From: an uncultured Dorea sp.
Lineage (GTDB): Bacteria; Bacillota; Clostridia; Lachnospirales; Lachnospiraceae
Length of the DNA stretch: 56,599 nucleotides
Reading direction: 5' to 3'
NCBI GenBank assembly: GCA_910578495.1
Contig: CAJTRE010000017.1
Location: 1 to 56,599, forward strand
The notes beneath the pieces are model-generated. The model was not told the origin of the DNA. It made no database searches and was given only the letters and a program-made list of their open reading frames with translations. Shown here piece after piece: positions 40,325 through 49,235 of this stretch; position 1 is the stretch's first letter, and each line of letters begins with the position of its first letter. A program made the translations under genes and the position numbers.

Positions 40325-41518
40325 ATGTTAAAAGGAAAAACTATCCTCCTTGGCGTAACCGGTGGAATTGCCGCATACAAAAGCGCTTCCCTTGCAAGTC
40401 TCCTTGTGAAAGCAGGAGCCAATGTTCACGTTCTCATGTCGGAACACGCCAAAAATTTTATCAACCCGATTACATTTGAGACATTAACCGGGAACAAATG
40501 TATCAGCGATACCTTTGACCGTAATTTTGAGTTTCAAGTTGAGCATGTTTCCCTTGCCAAACAAGCGGACGCTGTAGTCATTGCGCCTGCAACCGCCAAC
40601 GTAATTGCCAAACTCGCACATGGTCTGGCAGATGATATGCTGACCACTACTTTTCTGGCGTGTAAATGCCCCAAACTCATTGCTCCCGCCATGAACACTG
40701 CCATGTATGAAAATCCAATCACGCAGGATAATATGAAGCTTCTACGAAAATACGGCATGAAAGTAATTTCTCCTGCCTGCGGACGGCTGGCATGCGGGGA
40801 CACTGGAGCCGGAAAAATGCCCGAGCCCGAAACACTGTTACAATACGTATACCAAAGCTGCGCATGTGAAAAAGATATGGCAGGAATAAAGGTACTCATC
40901 ACAGCAGGACCTACACAAGAAGCCATCGATCCGGTAAGATATATCACCAATCACTCTTCTGGAAAAATGGGTTACAGTATCGCAAAAGCCTGTATGCTAA
41001 GAGGCGCTGATGTCACACTTGTAACCGGGAAAACAGCGCTTACTCCTCCTATGTTCGTAGATGTTGTACCAGTCACATCGGCAAAAGATATGTATGAAGC
41101 AGTGACCGAAAGAAGCGCCCATATGGACATTATCATAAAAGCCGCCGCTGTGGCGGATTATCGGCCAAGGAACATATCCGATGAGAAAATGAAAAAATCC
41201 GGCCACAATCTTTCCATTGCCTTGGAGCGTACCGACGACATCTTAAAATACCTTGGCGAAAACAAACGCAGCGGACAATTCCTCTGTGGTTTCTCCATGG
41301 AAACACAGAATATGCTGGAAAATTCCAGAAAAAAACTGGTGGAAAAACATCTGGATATGATTGTAGCAAATAATTTAAAAGTAACGGGCGCAGGATTTGA
41401 AACTGACACCAACATAGTTACTTTAATCACTCCGGATTCCATAGAGGAACTTGAAATTATGAGCAAAGACGAAGTGGCCTTCCGGCTGACGGATAAAATT
41501 CTGAAATTAAGAAAATAG
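40325..41518 (+). CDS. coaBC: Bifunctional phosphopantothenoylcysteine decarboxylase / phosphopantothenate-cysteine ligase
   Basis: CoaBC performs two consecutive steps of CoA synthesis. The N-terminal CoaC flavoprotein domain (about 1-180) has GVTGGIAAYKSASL, the catalytic-His region VEHVSLAKQADAVVIAPAT, and the substrate motif APAMNTAMYENP. The C-terminal CoaB domain (about 185-397) has LITAGPTQEAIDPVRYITN, SSGKMGYSIA and AAAVADYRP. The length of 397 residues is standard. A good AAAGGA site precedes the ATG and a terminator follows. Confidence 0.97.
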   Translation: MLKGKTILLGVTGGIAAYKSASLASLLVKAGANVHVLMSEHAKNFINPITFETLTGNKCISDTFDRNFEFQVEHVSLAKQADAVVIAPATANVIAKLAHGLADDMLTTTFLACKCPKLIAPAMNTAMYENPITQDNMKLLRKYGMKVISPACGRLACGDTGAGKMPEPETLLQYVYQSCACEKDMAGIKVLITAGPTQEAIDPVRYITNHSSGKMGYSIAKACMLRGADVTLVTGKTALTPPMFVDVVPVTSAKDMYEAVTERSAHMDIIIKAAAVADYRPRNISDEKMKKSGHNLSIALERTDDILKYLGENKRSGQFLCGFSMETQNMLENSRKKLVEKHLDMIVANNLKVTGAGFETDTNIVTLITPDSIEELEIMSKDEVAFRLTDKILKLRK

Positions 41519-41526
41519 CAGCATTA

Positions 41527-41554
41527 GAAAGCAGCTTGCCGGCTGCTTTCTTTT
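41527..41554 (+). terminator. Terminator of coaBC
   Basis: GAAAGCAGC-TTGCCG-GCTGCTTTC forms a 9-bp stem followed by TTTTATAT. Confidence 0.9.
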
Positions 41555-41661
41555 ATATCTTAATCAAACCGTTATTTTGCATAAATCAATTTTATATATT
41601 TCAATTTTCTATAGAAATTCGCCAATATTATGTTATTTTTTCATTTTTTTGCAAGAAACTA

Positions 41662-41689
41662 TTGACGAAATTTCATTTTGTGATAGAAT
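41662..41689 (+). promoter_or_regulatory. Promoter of the aminotransferase gene
   Basis: -35 TTGACG (41662-41667) and -10 TAGAAT (41684-41689) are 16 bp apart. A TG one base before the -10 gives an extended -10. The leader is about 35 nt. Confidence 0.6.
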
Positions 41690-41728
41690 AGTAAAAGTTA
41701 AAAAAAGAACTGAATGGAGGAAACTGTC

Positions 41729-43033
41729 GTGACACCATATGGAGAATTGACAAAAGAGGCATTATTAAAACTAAAATCCCAACTAGAAAAACAATTTGCA
41801 GACATAAAAGCCAAAGGATTAAACTTAGATATGTCTCGCGGTAAGCCATCCATAGAACAGTTAAATCTTTCCATGGAAATGATGGATGTATTAAAAAGCG
41901 ATTCTGACCTCATATGTGAAGAAGGTGTAGACTGCCGCAGCTACGGTGTATTAGATGGAATCAGAGAGGCAAAACAACTTCTTGCCGATATGATGGAAGT
42001 ACCGAAAGACAACATCGTAATCTTTGGAAACTCCAGCTTAAATATCATGTACGACACGATTGCCCGTTCCATGACGCATGGTGTCATGGGCAGCACTCCA
42101 TGGTGTAAGTTAGACAAAGTAAAATTCTTATGTCCCGTCCCCGGATATGACAGACATTTTATGATCACAGAATACTTTGGCATCGAAATGATCAATATTC
42201 CGATGACGCCAACCGGCCCGGATATGGATCTGGTCGAAAAATATGTAAACAATGATCCTGCCGTAAAAGGAATCTGGTGTGTACCAAAATACTCTAACCC
42301 GCAGGGAATCACATATTCAGATGTGACTGTCCACCGTTTTGCGGCGCTTAAGCCTGCGGCAGAGGATTTCCGTATCTTTTGGGACAATGCGTACGGCATC
42401 CATCATTTGTATGACGATAAACAAGACTACCTAATCGAAATCTTAATGGAATGTAAAAAAGAAGGGCATCCGGACATGGTCTACAAATTCGCTTCTACTT
42501 CCAAGATCAGTTTCCCTGGCTCTGGAATCGGCGCAATTGCAGCGTCTGATGCAAATCTGGCGGATATTCGGAAACAAATGATGATTCAGACCATCGGACA
42601 TGATAAAGTAAACCAACTGCGGCATGCAAGATATTTTAAAGATATTCATGGAATGGTAAAACACATGAAGAGACACGCTGATGTTATGCGTCCGAAATTC
42701 GATATCGTTCTTGACACATTAGAGAGAGAACTTGGAGGACTTGGCATCGGAAACTGGATGGCGCCGCGCGGTGGATATTTTATTTCCTTTGATTCTATGG
42801 ACGGCTGTGCCAAAGCAATCGTAGCAAAAGCTAAAGAAGCCGGGCTGATCATGACTGATGCCGGTGCTACTTTCCCATACGGCAAAGATCCACACGACAG
42901 TAATATCCGTATTGCGCCGTCTTATCCAACCATAGAAGAATTAAAGACAGCGGTTGAAATCTTTACATTAAGCGTTAAACTTGCAAGTATTGATAAACTA
43001 CTGTCAAAGATGTCAGAAATCAGTGAAATATAA
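41729..43033 (+). CDS. PLP-dependent aminotransferase, aspartate/alanine aminotransferase subgroup Ic
   Basis: This fold-type I aminotransferase has the LDMSRGKPS start-domain signature, IVIFGNSSLNIMYD, KGIWCVPKYSNPQGITYS, the DNAYGIHHL aspartate region, the PLP lysine in KFASTSKISFPGSG, and the C-terminal Arg in SNIRIAPSYP. It belongs to the distinct class often labelled Asp_aminotransf in Firmicutes. I prefer the GTG at 41729, since GGAGG lies 8 nt before it and the protein then starts like its relatives. An ATG at 41714 lies at that ribosome site and would add five residues. Likely substrate is aspartate or alanine with 2-oxoglutarate. Confidence 0.9.
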   Translation: MTPYGELTKEALLKLKSQLEKQFADIKAKGLNLDMSRGKPSIEQLNLSMEMMDVLKSDSDLICEEGVDCRSYGVLDGIREAKQLLADMMEVPKDNIVIFGNSSLNIMYDTIARSMTHGVMGSTPWCKLDKVKFLCPVPGYDRHFMITEYFGIEMINIPMTPTGPDMDLVEKYVNNDPAVKGIWCVPKYSNPQGITYSDVTVHRFAALKPAAEDFRIFWDNAYGIHHLYDDKQDYLIEILMECKKEGHPDMVYKFASTSKISFPGSGIGAIAASDANLADIRKQMMIQTIGHDKVNQLRHARYFKDIHGMVKHMKRHADVMRPKFDIVLDTLERELGGLGIGNWMAPRGGYFISFDSMDGCAKAIVAKAKEAGLIMTDAGATFPYGKDPHDSNIRIAPSYPTIEELKTAVEIFTLSVKLASIDKLLSKMSEISEI

Positions 43034-43039
43034 TATAAC

Positions 43040-43075
43040 AAAGTGTGCAGACCTAATCAGCCTGCACACTTTTTA
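43040..43075. terminator. Bidirectional terminator after the aminotransferase gene
   Basis: AAAGTGTGCAG and CTGCACACTTT form an 11-bp stem followed by TTATATA. It lies between two convergent genes. Confidence 0.88.
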
Positions 43076-43119
43076 TATACTCTCATTCTTAGGAAATATA
43101 CCTTAAAAATCAGTTTGCT

Positions 43120-44106
43120 TTAGCTCCACTGTGTTCCCACTCCGGCAGCTACAGCTTTATCATAGATCACCTTAGCGGCCATAAGATCCTGTACCGCAAC
43201 ACCTACTGTCTCAAATACAATAATCTCATCATCATTCTCTCTTCCAACTACTTTTCCATTGATCACATCACCCAAATCTCCTGTGAAATCATCTTCTGTA
43301 ATGATTCCCTGCTCCAGTGGGATGAGAATATCACCGGATTCAGATAATACTGCTTCTTTCGAGTCAAAATAAATCTTAGACGCTCTTGGCAGAATTGCCG
43401 GATCCATCTCCTGCATATGATGTTGATAAGCGCCTACACAGCTTACAGTTGCACCTTTTTTAACTTTTGTTCCGTCAAATACCGGTTTTGTAGACGGAGT
43501 AACTGTAATTAAAAGATCAGAATCTACAACAGCCTCATCAGAAGTCTTTACTGCAATAATCTTTGCGCCGTAATCCTTTAATTCCTCCTGCATTCTCTCT
43601 GCAAACGCTCTCGTACGCTCCCAGTCAAGGTCAAATACTCGTACTTCTGCAAGCTCTCTTGCAGCCAACATAGCCTCTAACTGAGTCGCAGCCTGTCCAC
43701 CGGTTCCGATAAGTCCACCAATCTTACAATCTTTTTTCGCCAATATGTCAAACGCCGCCCCTGATGCAGCTCCTGTACGAAGCTGTGTCACATAAGTTCC
43801 GTCCAGTACGGATGTAACCAGTCCATTTGCTCCGTCTATCAAAAGTACCTGTGCCGGTGTAGATGGAAGTCCCTGTGCTATATTTCCCGGAAATACATTC
43901 ACGATTTTAAGTGAAGCAGTATCCATAGACTCAACATAAGCAGGCATGAATAAAAATACTCCATTTGACTTCGGCGCCTGAATATTAGTACGAAGCGGCA
44001 GTTCACAGGTTCCCTCTACAACCATCTGAAAGGCTTTTTTATCTGCCTCGATAATATCCTTCATTGTGATTACTTTTTTGATGTCTTCTCTTGATAATAA
44101 TAACAT
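43120..44106 (-). CDS. Ornithine cyclodeaminase / mu-crystallin family protein
   Basis: This is a 328-residue NAD(P)-dependent enzyme of the OCD/mu-crystallin family. Features are the N-terminal REDIKKVITMKDIIEADKKA, PLRTNIQAPKSNGVFLFMPA with the substrate Arg/Lys region, the Rossmann motif IGGLIGTGGQAATQLEAMLA, and CVGAYQHHMQEMDP. Family members act as ornithine or alanine-type cyclodeaminases, delta1-pyrroline-2-carboxylate reductases or amino acid dehydrogenases. It follows the IlvD-family gene by about 110 bp in the same direction, so the two probably share a pathway. The substrate is not known. Confidence 0.88.
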   Translation of the reverse strand: MLLLSREDIKKVITMKDIIEADKKAFQMVVEGTCELPLRTNIQAPKSNGVFLFMPAYVESMDTASLKIVNVFPGNIAQGLPSTPAQVLLIDGANGLVTSVLDGTYVTQLRTGAASGAAFDILAKKDCKIGGLIGTGGQAATQLEAMLAARELAEVRVFDLDWERTRAFAERMQEELKDYGAKIIAVKTSDEAVVDSDLLITVTPSTKPVFDGTKVKKGATVSCVGAYQHHMQEMDPAILPRASKIYFDSKEAVLSESGDILIPLEQGIITEDDFTGDLGDVINGKVVGRENDDEIIVFETVGVAVQDLMAAKVIYDKAVAAGVGTQWS

Positions 44107-44218
44107 AGTCTTCTTCTCCTATCTCAAAATTTACTTTCATCTTGAATTTCTAATTGAAATTATAAAACTTACAAACGCATAAATCAATACGAATAGCTTC
44201 TCTTCATACTCTTTGTGC

Positions 44219-45889
44219 TTAATTCCGATACTTCGCATCAAGATCCCATGGCTGCATTGCTCCGCCCTGCTCTGCCGGACGACACATCTTTGCATAGATA
44301 TTGAGCACACCTTTCTGCTGCTTTAGCGGAGGACACACCCATTTTTCTCTTCTCGCTTTGAGTTCTTCCTCATCTACCAGAAGATTTACAAACCCGTTTG
44401 TAATGTCCATCTCGATAATATCTCCACTTTCAATCAGCGCAATAACGCCTCCGTCATAAGCTTCCGGTGATACGTGCCCCACGATTGCCCCATAATTGAA
44501 ACCGGAAAATCTTGCGTCTGTAATAAGTCCAACACTCTTATCAAGACCAAGACCAATCAGCGCATCTATACTAAGCATAAGTTCTTTCATGCCCGGCGCG
44601 CCTTTGCAGCCTTCGTAACGGATTACAATAATATCTCCAGGCACAATCTCACCTGACATGATTGCTTCATAAGCCTGCTGGTCGCCCTCAAATACTTTCG
44701 CTGCTCCCTTGAGATATTTTACTTCCTCAAATACCGCCGTCGGACGTACAATCGCTCCGGCCGGTGAAATATTTCCGCGAAGAATCTTAAGTCCCGGCTC
44801 TTTTGCCACCGGATTCTCTAAGGTGTGAATCACTTTATTTTCTTTTGCAGTAACGGTATCAAGAATGTCTTTCCATGTATTTCCATATATCGTAGGCGCG
44901 TCCGTATGAAGCTTTCTCTCTAACATCTTCATCACATTTTTTACACCGCCTGCATAATGGAAGTCTACAACGGTATATGGGCCGCTTGGAATTACGGCGT
45001 TAATACAGTAAATCTCTTTCGCATATTTCTCAAAATCCGCTAATGAAAGATCAATACCAAGTTCGTATGCGTAAGCAAGAATATGAAGCACTGCGTTTGT
45101 TGATCCTGCAACCGCCATATCGAACATAATCGCATTTTCCAGAACTTCCTTCGTGATAATGTCTTTCGGCGTTCTTCCGGATTTTGCAAGCTCAACCATA
45201 TATTTACCTGCGCTTCTTGCCGCTCTTAGTCTTGCATTGTCAGAAGCCGGAATTGTGGATGTTCCCGGCATAACAAGATTCAATACCTCGCCCAGCATCT
45301 GCATTGTATTTGCTGTTCCCATAGAAGGGCATGCGCCAAATGACGGACATACGCTGTCCTCCATCTCCATCAGCTCCTCCTCTGAAGCTCCAGAGAATCT
45401 TGCCGCATCAAGATCTGCCTCTACAACTGTATTGCCACAGTGGTTTCCTGCCTGCATAGAACCTCCTGTAACGACCATTGCCGGAATCTCCAGACGACAC
45501 GCCGCCAGATAACATCCTGCAATAATGAGGTCACAGCTTGCCACACAACAGATTGCGTCAAAATTATGTACACGTGATACAAACTCAATAGACATAGCGA
45601 CAATATCTCGTCCCACCTGCTCATATTTCATTTCATCTGCGCCATTTGCTACATTTCCGCAAGTTGCCGGAATTCCAAATTCAACAGGTATTCCGCCTGC
45701 CGCCCAGATTCCTTCTTTCACTGCCTCTGTCACCTGACGTAAATGTGCAGTTCCGGGCGAACCTGCCATATATGAATTCGGCACTCCGATATGAGGTTTT
45801 TTCCGAATATCCTCATCAGAATATCCTGCCGCTTTCATCATTACACGTCTGTGCGCCGCTTCAGCTCCGTTCCAATACTCTGTTCCCAT
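44219..45889 (-). CDS. IlvD/Edd-family dehydratase, divergent
   Basis: This 556-residue protein has the three conserved cysteines of the [2Fe-2S]-type IlvD dehydratases: C77 in ATCGNVANGADE, C119 in VASCDLIIAG and C187 in FGACPSMGTANTM. The C-terminal KGAPGMKELM and ITDARFSGFNYGAIVGHVSPEA blocks are also present. True dihydroxy-acid dehydratases usually read GVCDGIAMGH and NCDKI at the first two sites, so this is a divergent member. It may act on a sugar acid or other 2,3-dihydroxy acid outside branched-chain synthesis. It is paired with an OCD-family gene and divergent from a LysR gene, not with ilv genes. Confidence 0.85.
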   Translation of the reverse strand: MGTEYWNGAEAAHRRVMMKAAGYSDEDIRKKPHIGVPNSYMAGSPGTAHLRQVTEAVKEGIWAAGGIPVEFGIPATCGNVANGADEMKYEQVGRDIVAMSIEFVSRVHNFDAICCVASCDLIIAGCYLAACRLEIPAMVVTGGSMQAGNHCGNTVVEADLDAARFSGASEEELMEMEDSVCPSFGACPSMGTANTMQMLGEVLNLVMPGTSTIPASDNARLRAARSAGKYMVELAKSGRTPKDIITKEVLENAIMFDMAVAGSTNAVLHILAYAYELGIDLSLADFEKYAKEIYCINAVIPSGPYTVVDFHYAGGVKNVMKMLERKLHTDAPTIYGNTWKDILDTVTAKENKVIHTLENPVAKEPGLKILRGNISPAGAIVRPTAVFEEVKYLKGAAKVFEGDQQAYEAIMSGEIVPGDIIVIRYEGCKGAPGMKELMLSIDALIGLGLDKSVGLITDARFSGFNYGAIVGHVSPEAYDGGVIALIESGDIIEMDITNGFVNLLVDEEELKARREKWVCPPLKQQKGVLNIYAKMCRPAEQGGAMQPWDLDAKYRN

Positions 45890-45932
45890 ATTATAGTTCT
45901 CCTTTCAATTCCTGCTCTGCCTTTCGATAATT

Positions 45933-45996
45933 GTAACTATTCAGCCATAGCAACTCGAGTTTCAACTGTTATATCAGCGCATGGCTGAATAGTTAC
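45933..45996. repeat. ATTCAGC palindromic intergenic element, 64 bp
   Basis: The ends GTAACTATTCAGCCAT and ATGGCTGAATAGTTAC are perfect 16-bp inverted repeats around a 32-bp centre that contains CTCGAG. It sits between the IlvD-family gene and its divergent LysR gene. Related copies lie near 28.8 kb and 54.8 kb. Confidence 0.85.
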
Positions 45997-46067
45997 CAAT
46001 AATTTCATTTTAACGCAATACAAAATATCTTCAATAACAGCTTATTTCTGCCAAGAACAAAATTTTC

Positions 46068-46145
46068 TTATGCAGACAAAAACCAAGCTTTTTGTTAATT
46101 TCACAAGTCTTTTCTTTTACTGTGGTTTAAAAATTTTTATGCAGA
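46068..46145. promoter_or_regulatory. Direct repeats in the IlvD-LysR intergenic region
   Basis: TTATGCAGA occurs at 46068-46076 and again at 46137-46145, each followed by an A-rich stretch. The 373-bp gap 45890-46262 holds these, the palindromic element, and a TATAAT near 46185 that may serve the LysR gene. The direct repeats are candidate regulator sites; I found no clean T-N11-A palindrome. Confidence 0.3.
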
Positions 46146-46262
46146 AACAAAGATTCTTTAATACGACACTCATTAATTGTGTTATAATTTTATGATACCA
46201 GGGTCTAAAGATTTTTCACCCACATGAGCTTGCTTCACAGTTATAAAAGGGAGATGGTGCAT

Positions 46263-47135
46263 ATGTCCAAATACGAAATAATCCTTGATGTATGTCAAAC
46301 TTGCAGTTTTTCTCTAACTGCCGAAAAATATAATTACACACAATCTGCAGTAAGCCAGATTATTAAAAATTATGAAAAAAAAATAGGGCTTCCTCTTTTT
46401 AAGAGAACCCATAATACAATAGAACTTTTACCGAATACAGAACACATTATCCGCGAGATAAAAAAGATCCATGAAGCAGAACAGAACATTCTTAATATTT
46501 CCAATCAAGTGAACAGCCTTGAATCCGGTTTTATCCGCATCGGTACAATCCAAAGCATCGCCTATCACTGGCTGCCGGATATTTTAAAAGAATTTTCTGC
46601 CCGTTTTCCCAATATTCAATTTGAAGTCTACGTATATGGATTCCGGGAACTAAATGCAATGATAGAAGACAATAAGCTGGATCTTTGTTTTACATCAGAA
46701 AATGCCGTACCACACCTGGAGTTTTCACCTCTTGGAACAGACGAGTTACTCTTGGTGACGCCTCGAAATCACACCCTCTCACAGAAATTATCAGTTTCAT
46801 TTCTGGATATTGCCGAGATGGACTATATCTCTACCTGTGACAAACTTGATTTTGAAGTGGGACAGCTTTTCAAATTTTATGACATCAAACCTAATGTAAA
46901 ATATGAACTAAATGAAGATTTTGCCGCCCTTAAAATGGTAGAAGCCGGATTTGGCATCACCATACTCTCCAAATTATTATTAAGTGGAGCTCCTTTTGAC
47001 ATCTGTATCCGCCCGTTTACAGAACATTTTACCCGAACACTTGGCGTAGGGTATTCTAAGCTTAACCATCTAAGTCCCGCTGCAAAAGTATTTTTAACCT
47101 ACACACAAAAATGGTATCAGGAAACGAATTTTTGA
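46263..47135 (+). CDS. LysR-family transcriptional regulator
   Basis: This 290-residue regulator has an N-terminal HTH (YEIILDVCQTCSFSLTAEKY, NYTQSAVSQIIKNYEKKIGL) and a periplasmic-binding-like effector domain from about residue 87 (GFIRIGTIQSIAYHWLPDIL). I start it at the ATG at 46263, 9 nt after GGGAG, because LysR proteins begin right at this helix. Earlier in-frame starts at 46254 and 46224 are possible. It is divergent from the IlvD/OCD pair and most likely controls it. Confidence 0.92.
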   Translation: MSKYEIILDVCQTCSFSLTAEKYNYTQSAVSQIIKNYEKKIGLPLFKRTHNTIELLPNTEHIIREIKKIHEAEQNILNISNQVNSLESGFIRIGTIQSIAYHWLPDILKEFSARFPNIQFEVYVYGFRELNAMIEDNKLDLCFTSENAVPHLEFSPLGTDELLLVTPRNHTLSQKLSVSFLDIAEMDYISTCDKLDFEVGQLFKFYDIKPNVKYELNEDFAALKMVEAGFGITILSKLLLSGAPFDICIRPFTEHFTRTLGVGYSKLNHLSPAAKVFLTYTQKWYQETNF

Positions 47136-47167
47136 ATAAATCAGCAGCTAAATATTATGAACCCAAA

Positions 47168-47206
47168 AGAAGAATCGCTGAAGTCCCAAGCCCCAGCGAT
47201 TCTTCT
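47168..47206. terminator. Shared terminator hairpin between the LysR and TetR genes
   Basis: AGAAGAATCGCTG and CAGCGATTCTTCT form a perfect 13-bp stem with a 13-nt loop between convergent genes. T-rich sequence follows on the minus strand. Confidence 0.75.
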
Positions 47207-47233
47207 AGAAAGTTTTAACCATTCCTGATTATT

Positions 47234-47839
47234 TTACTTTGTTACACCCCGAAGGAAAAATTTATTAAAGAAAGCATTTTTGATCTTTTCTCTCTCTTCA
47301 AATTCTGTAATTCCTTTTTCTCTATAATACATAATAATATTGAACATAGATGTTTTATATATATATAACAAGAATTCACAGTCAATATCTTCTCTTAATC
47401 TTCCCTGTTCTTTTAATCGAAGCAAATTTTTTCTATACTCGTCTTCCAGTTCTGTACTAAATTCATAAAAATAGAACTTTTGCAAAAGCTTATCCGGCGC
47501 ATCAGAAAAAGTTTCGTCAAATTCATATTCTTCCTTCGATAGAACTTGTCTCAGAATCTCTTCACTAGCTGTACCGAGCATCATCGGGGAAAATGTATAA
47601 TCTTTCTTCGCCGCCAGCTCATCGTATATTTTTTGCTCTCCTAACTTAATCATATAAATATAGAGATCATCTTTATCTTCAAAATATCGATAGAAACTGC
47701 CGATCGGGATCTTTGCCTCTTTGACCAAATCCCTGATCGTCACATCCTCATATTTATTTTCGATAAATAATTTATACGCAGCTCGAAATAAGTTGTCTTT
47801 TTTCTCCTGAGACAAATTAAAAAATGTTTCCTTCGGCAT
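47234..47839 (-). CDS. TetR-family transcriptional regulator
   Basis: This 201-residue regulator has the TetR HTH at residues 13-57 (KDNLFRAAYKLFIENKYEDV, TIRDLVKEAKIPIGSFYRYF) and a helical ligand/dimer domain. It is the last gene of the second peptide-uptake operon and follows the M14 carboxypeptidase by 16 bp. The palindrome GCGAACATGTTCGC upstream of the operon is its likely operator, which would make the operon self-regulating. The inducer is unknown. Confidence 0.92.
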   Translation of the reverse strand: MPKETFFNLSQEKKDNLFRAAYKLFIENKYEDVTIRDLVKEAKIPIGSFYRYFEDKDDLYIYMIKLGEQKIYDELAAKKDYTFSPMMLGTASEEILRQVLSKEEYEFDETFSDAPDKLLQKFYFYEFSTELEDEYRKNLLRLKEQGRLREDIDCEFLLYIYKTSMFNIIMYYREKGITEFEEREKIKNAFFNKFFLRGVTK

Positions 47840-47855
47840 TTATTTCTCCTTCTTG

Positions 47856-49223
47856 TCAAACCGTCTGACTTACGATCAGCCCGCTTTCCAATTGAATCTT
47901 AACCAAATCTCTGATTGGCACTACTTGATAATTAAGATTTTTCTCCAAAAATCTACACTCTTCTTCCAAGTAATCTTCTACGATGAGACGTGCCGCTTTT
48001 AATGTATTTATGCCATTCTCATCCACAGAATCTGTCTTATCCAACTCAAAATCAATCGCCCTCAGAGTCATTGACGTTGACAAAGCCGCATAAAACCGAC
48101 TCACCAACAGAGAGTCAAACATCTCTGCAACGGTTGCCTGTTCTGCAAACTCTTCTTGTTCTGCCCATTCGCGCTGTGCCTTCCCCGTAGAATTTAAATC
48201 TGCAATCTGTTCTTCCACTAAAAGTATGAACTGGTTCTCTTTACTAATATAAGGCCGAATCATTTCTACAACCTTTTCTAGTCTCCTGTAATGCGCTTCT
48301 CCATGATCTGCTCCCTCGATAATCACATCCCGCTTGCTTCTTCCGCATAGATTTCTATCTTTGATCCGCTCGTCATAAAAATATGGAAGTTCTGTAATCA
48401 GAGACAAACTGTCTTTAAATCTTTTCGTATATGCAGAACTATCTGTCCCCCTTTTGTAAGCTTCCTCTGCCGGAACCGGAGAAAACTCCTCTAAATAATC
48501 ATAAATATCTTCTCCCGTTGTCATTTTGTAAATACCAGCGGAAAGAATCTTACAGCACGGAATTTCAGGCTGTCCAAGATGCAGTGGCAGTCCGCTTTCT
48601 AAAGTCGTATCTCTCAATGCATCCCACACCTGCGGCAACTCTTTACCGACGTACCAGAAAACACCTCCAAATCCGGCATTATGAAGCGAATATGTAAAAT
48701 CCGGCTTAATCCTTTCTATCAACGCCATTAAAGCCTGTGTTTCCGGTAATGGTCTGTCGAAAATATATTTTTTATAATTCATCGGAAATGACCATTCTAC
48801 CTGGACATCCCCAGCCGGTCTAAAGAAATTTCTCACATAATTTGTGACTGTAAAAGGTCCTTTAAACCAATCCTCATTTAACTTTACACCGTCTGGATCA
48901 ACACATTTCACAATATACCACGTATAATCCAGTGAATCTCTAAATTCTTCATCTTCACAAAGCGCCTTTGTAAAGTATTCCAGCATCATTGCTCCAATTG
49001 GTTCATTCGGATGCGGACAGGCAAACATCAAACCTGTCCTTTTTCCGTTTCCTATCTTTATACAATTGATCTCATGCCCTTTTCTGGACTCGCCGATTTT
49101 AAATACTTCAACAAGCTCCTGATACTCTTTCTCTAACTGTCTGGTACTTTCATCCAACTCGTCAACCGTATAAAAAATTTTATAATCCGGTATGTTTTTT
49201 ATTATTTTTTCGAATTTTATCAT
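47856..49223 (-). CDS. M14-family zinc carboxypeptidase-like protein
   Basis: This metallopeptidase of about 455 residues has the M14 zinc motif HPNE near residue 71 (ACPHPNEPIGAMML), the third ligand His in TYSLHNAGFGG, and a catalytic Glu candidate in SLITELPYFYDERI. No signal peptide is present, so it should act in the cytosol. The region after about 320 is a helical extension (EEQIADLNSTGKAQREWAEQ onward). The start at 49223 has AAGGA 9 nt upstream; a GTG two codons earlier is weaker. Placed directly after a peptide-binding protein gene, it probably trims or amidates/hydrolyses the imported peptide. Confidence 0.85.
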   Translation of the reverse strand: MIKFEKIIKNIPDYKIFYTVDELDESTRQLEKEYQELVEVFKIGESRKGHEINCIKIGNGKRTGLMFACPHPNEPIGAMMLEYFTKALCEDEEFRDSLDYTWYIVKCVDPDGVKLNEDWFKGPFTVTNYVRNFFRPAGDVQVEWSFPMNYKKYIFDRPLPETQALMALIERIKPDFTYSLHNAGFGGVFWYVGKELPQVWDALRDTTLESGLPLHLGQPEIPCCKILSAGIYKMTTGEDIYDYLEEFSPVPAEEAYKRGTDSSAYTKRFKDSLSLITELPYFYDERIKDRNLCGRSKRDVIIEGADHGEAHYRRLEKVVEMIRPYISKENQFILLVEEQIADLNSTGKAQREWAEQEEFAEQATVAEMFDSLLVSRFYAALSTSMTLRAIDFELDKTDSVDENGINTLKAARLIVEDYLEEECRFLEKNLNYQVVPIRDLVKIQLESGLIVSQTV

Positions 49224-49235
49224 AGTCACTTTTCC

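Noticed and set aside
44219..45889. Naming the gene ilvD outright
   Set aside because: The motifs around the first two cluster cysteines differ from biosynthetic IlvD and no other ilv gene is nearby.
45890..46262. A T-box or branched-chain amino acid leader before the IlvD-family gene
   Set aside because: There is no T-box core (the GGTGG motif) or leader peptide; the region holds a palindromic repeat and short direct repeats.
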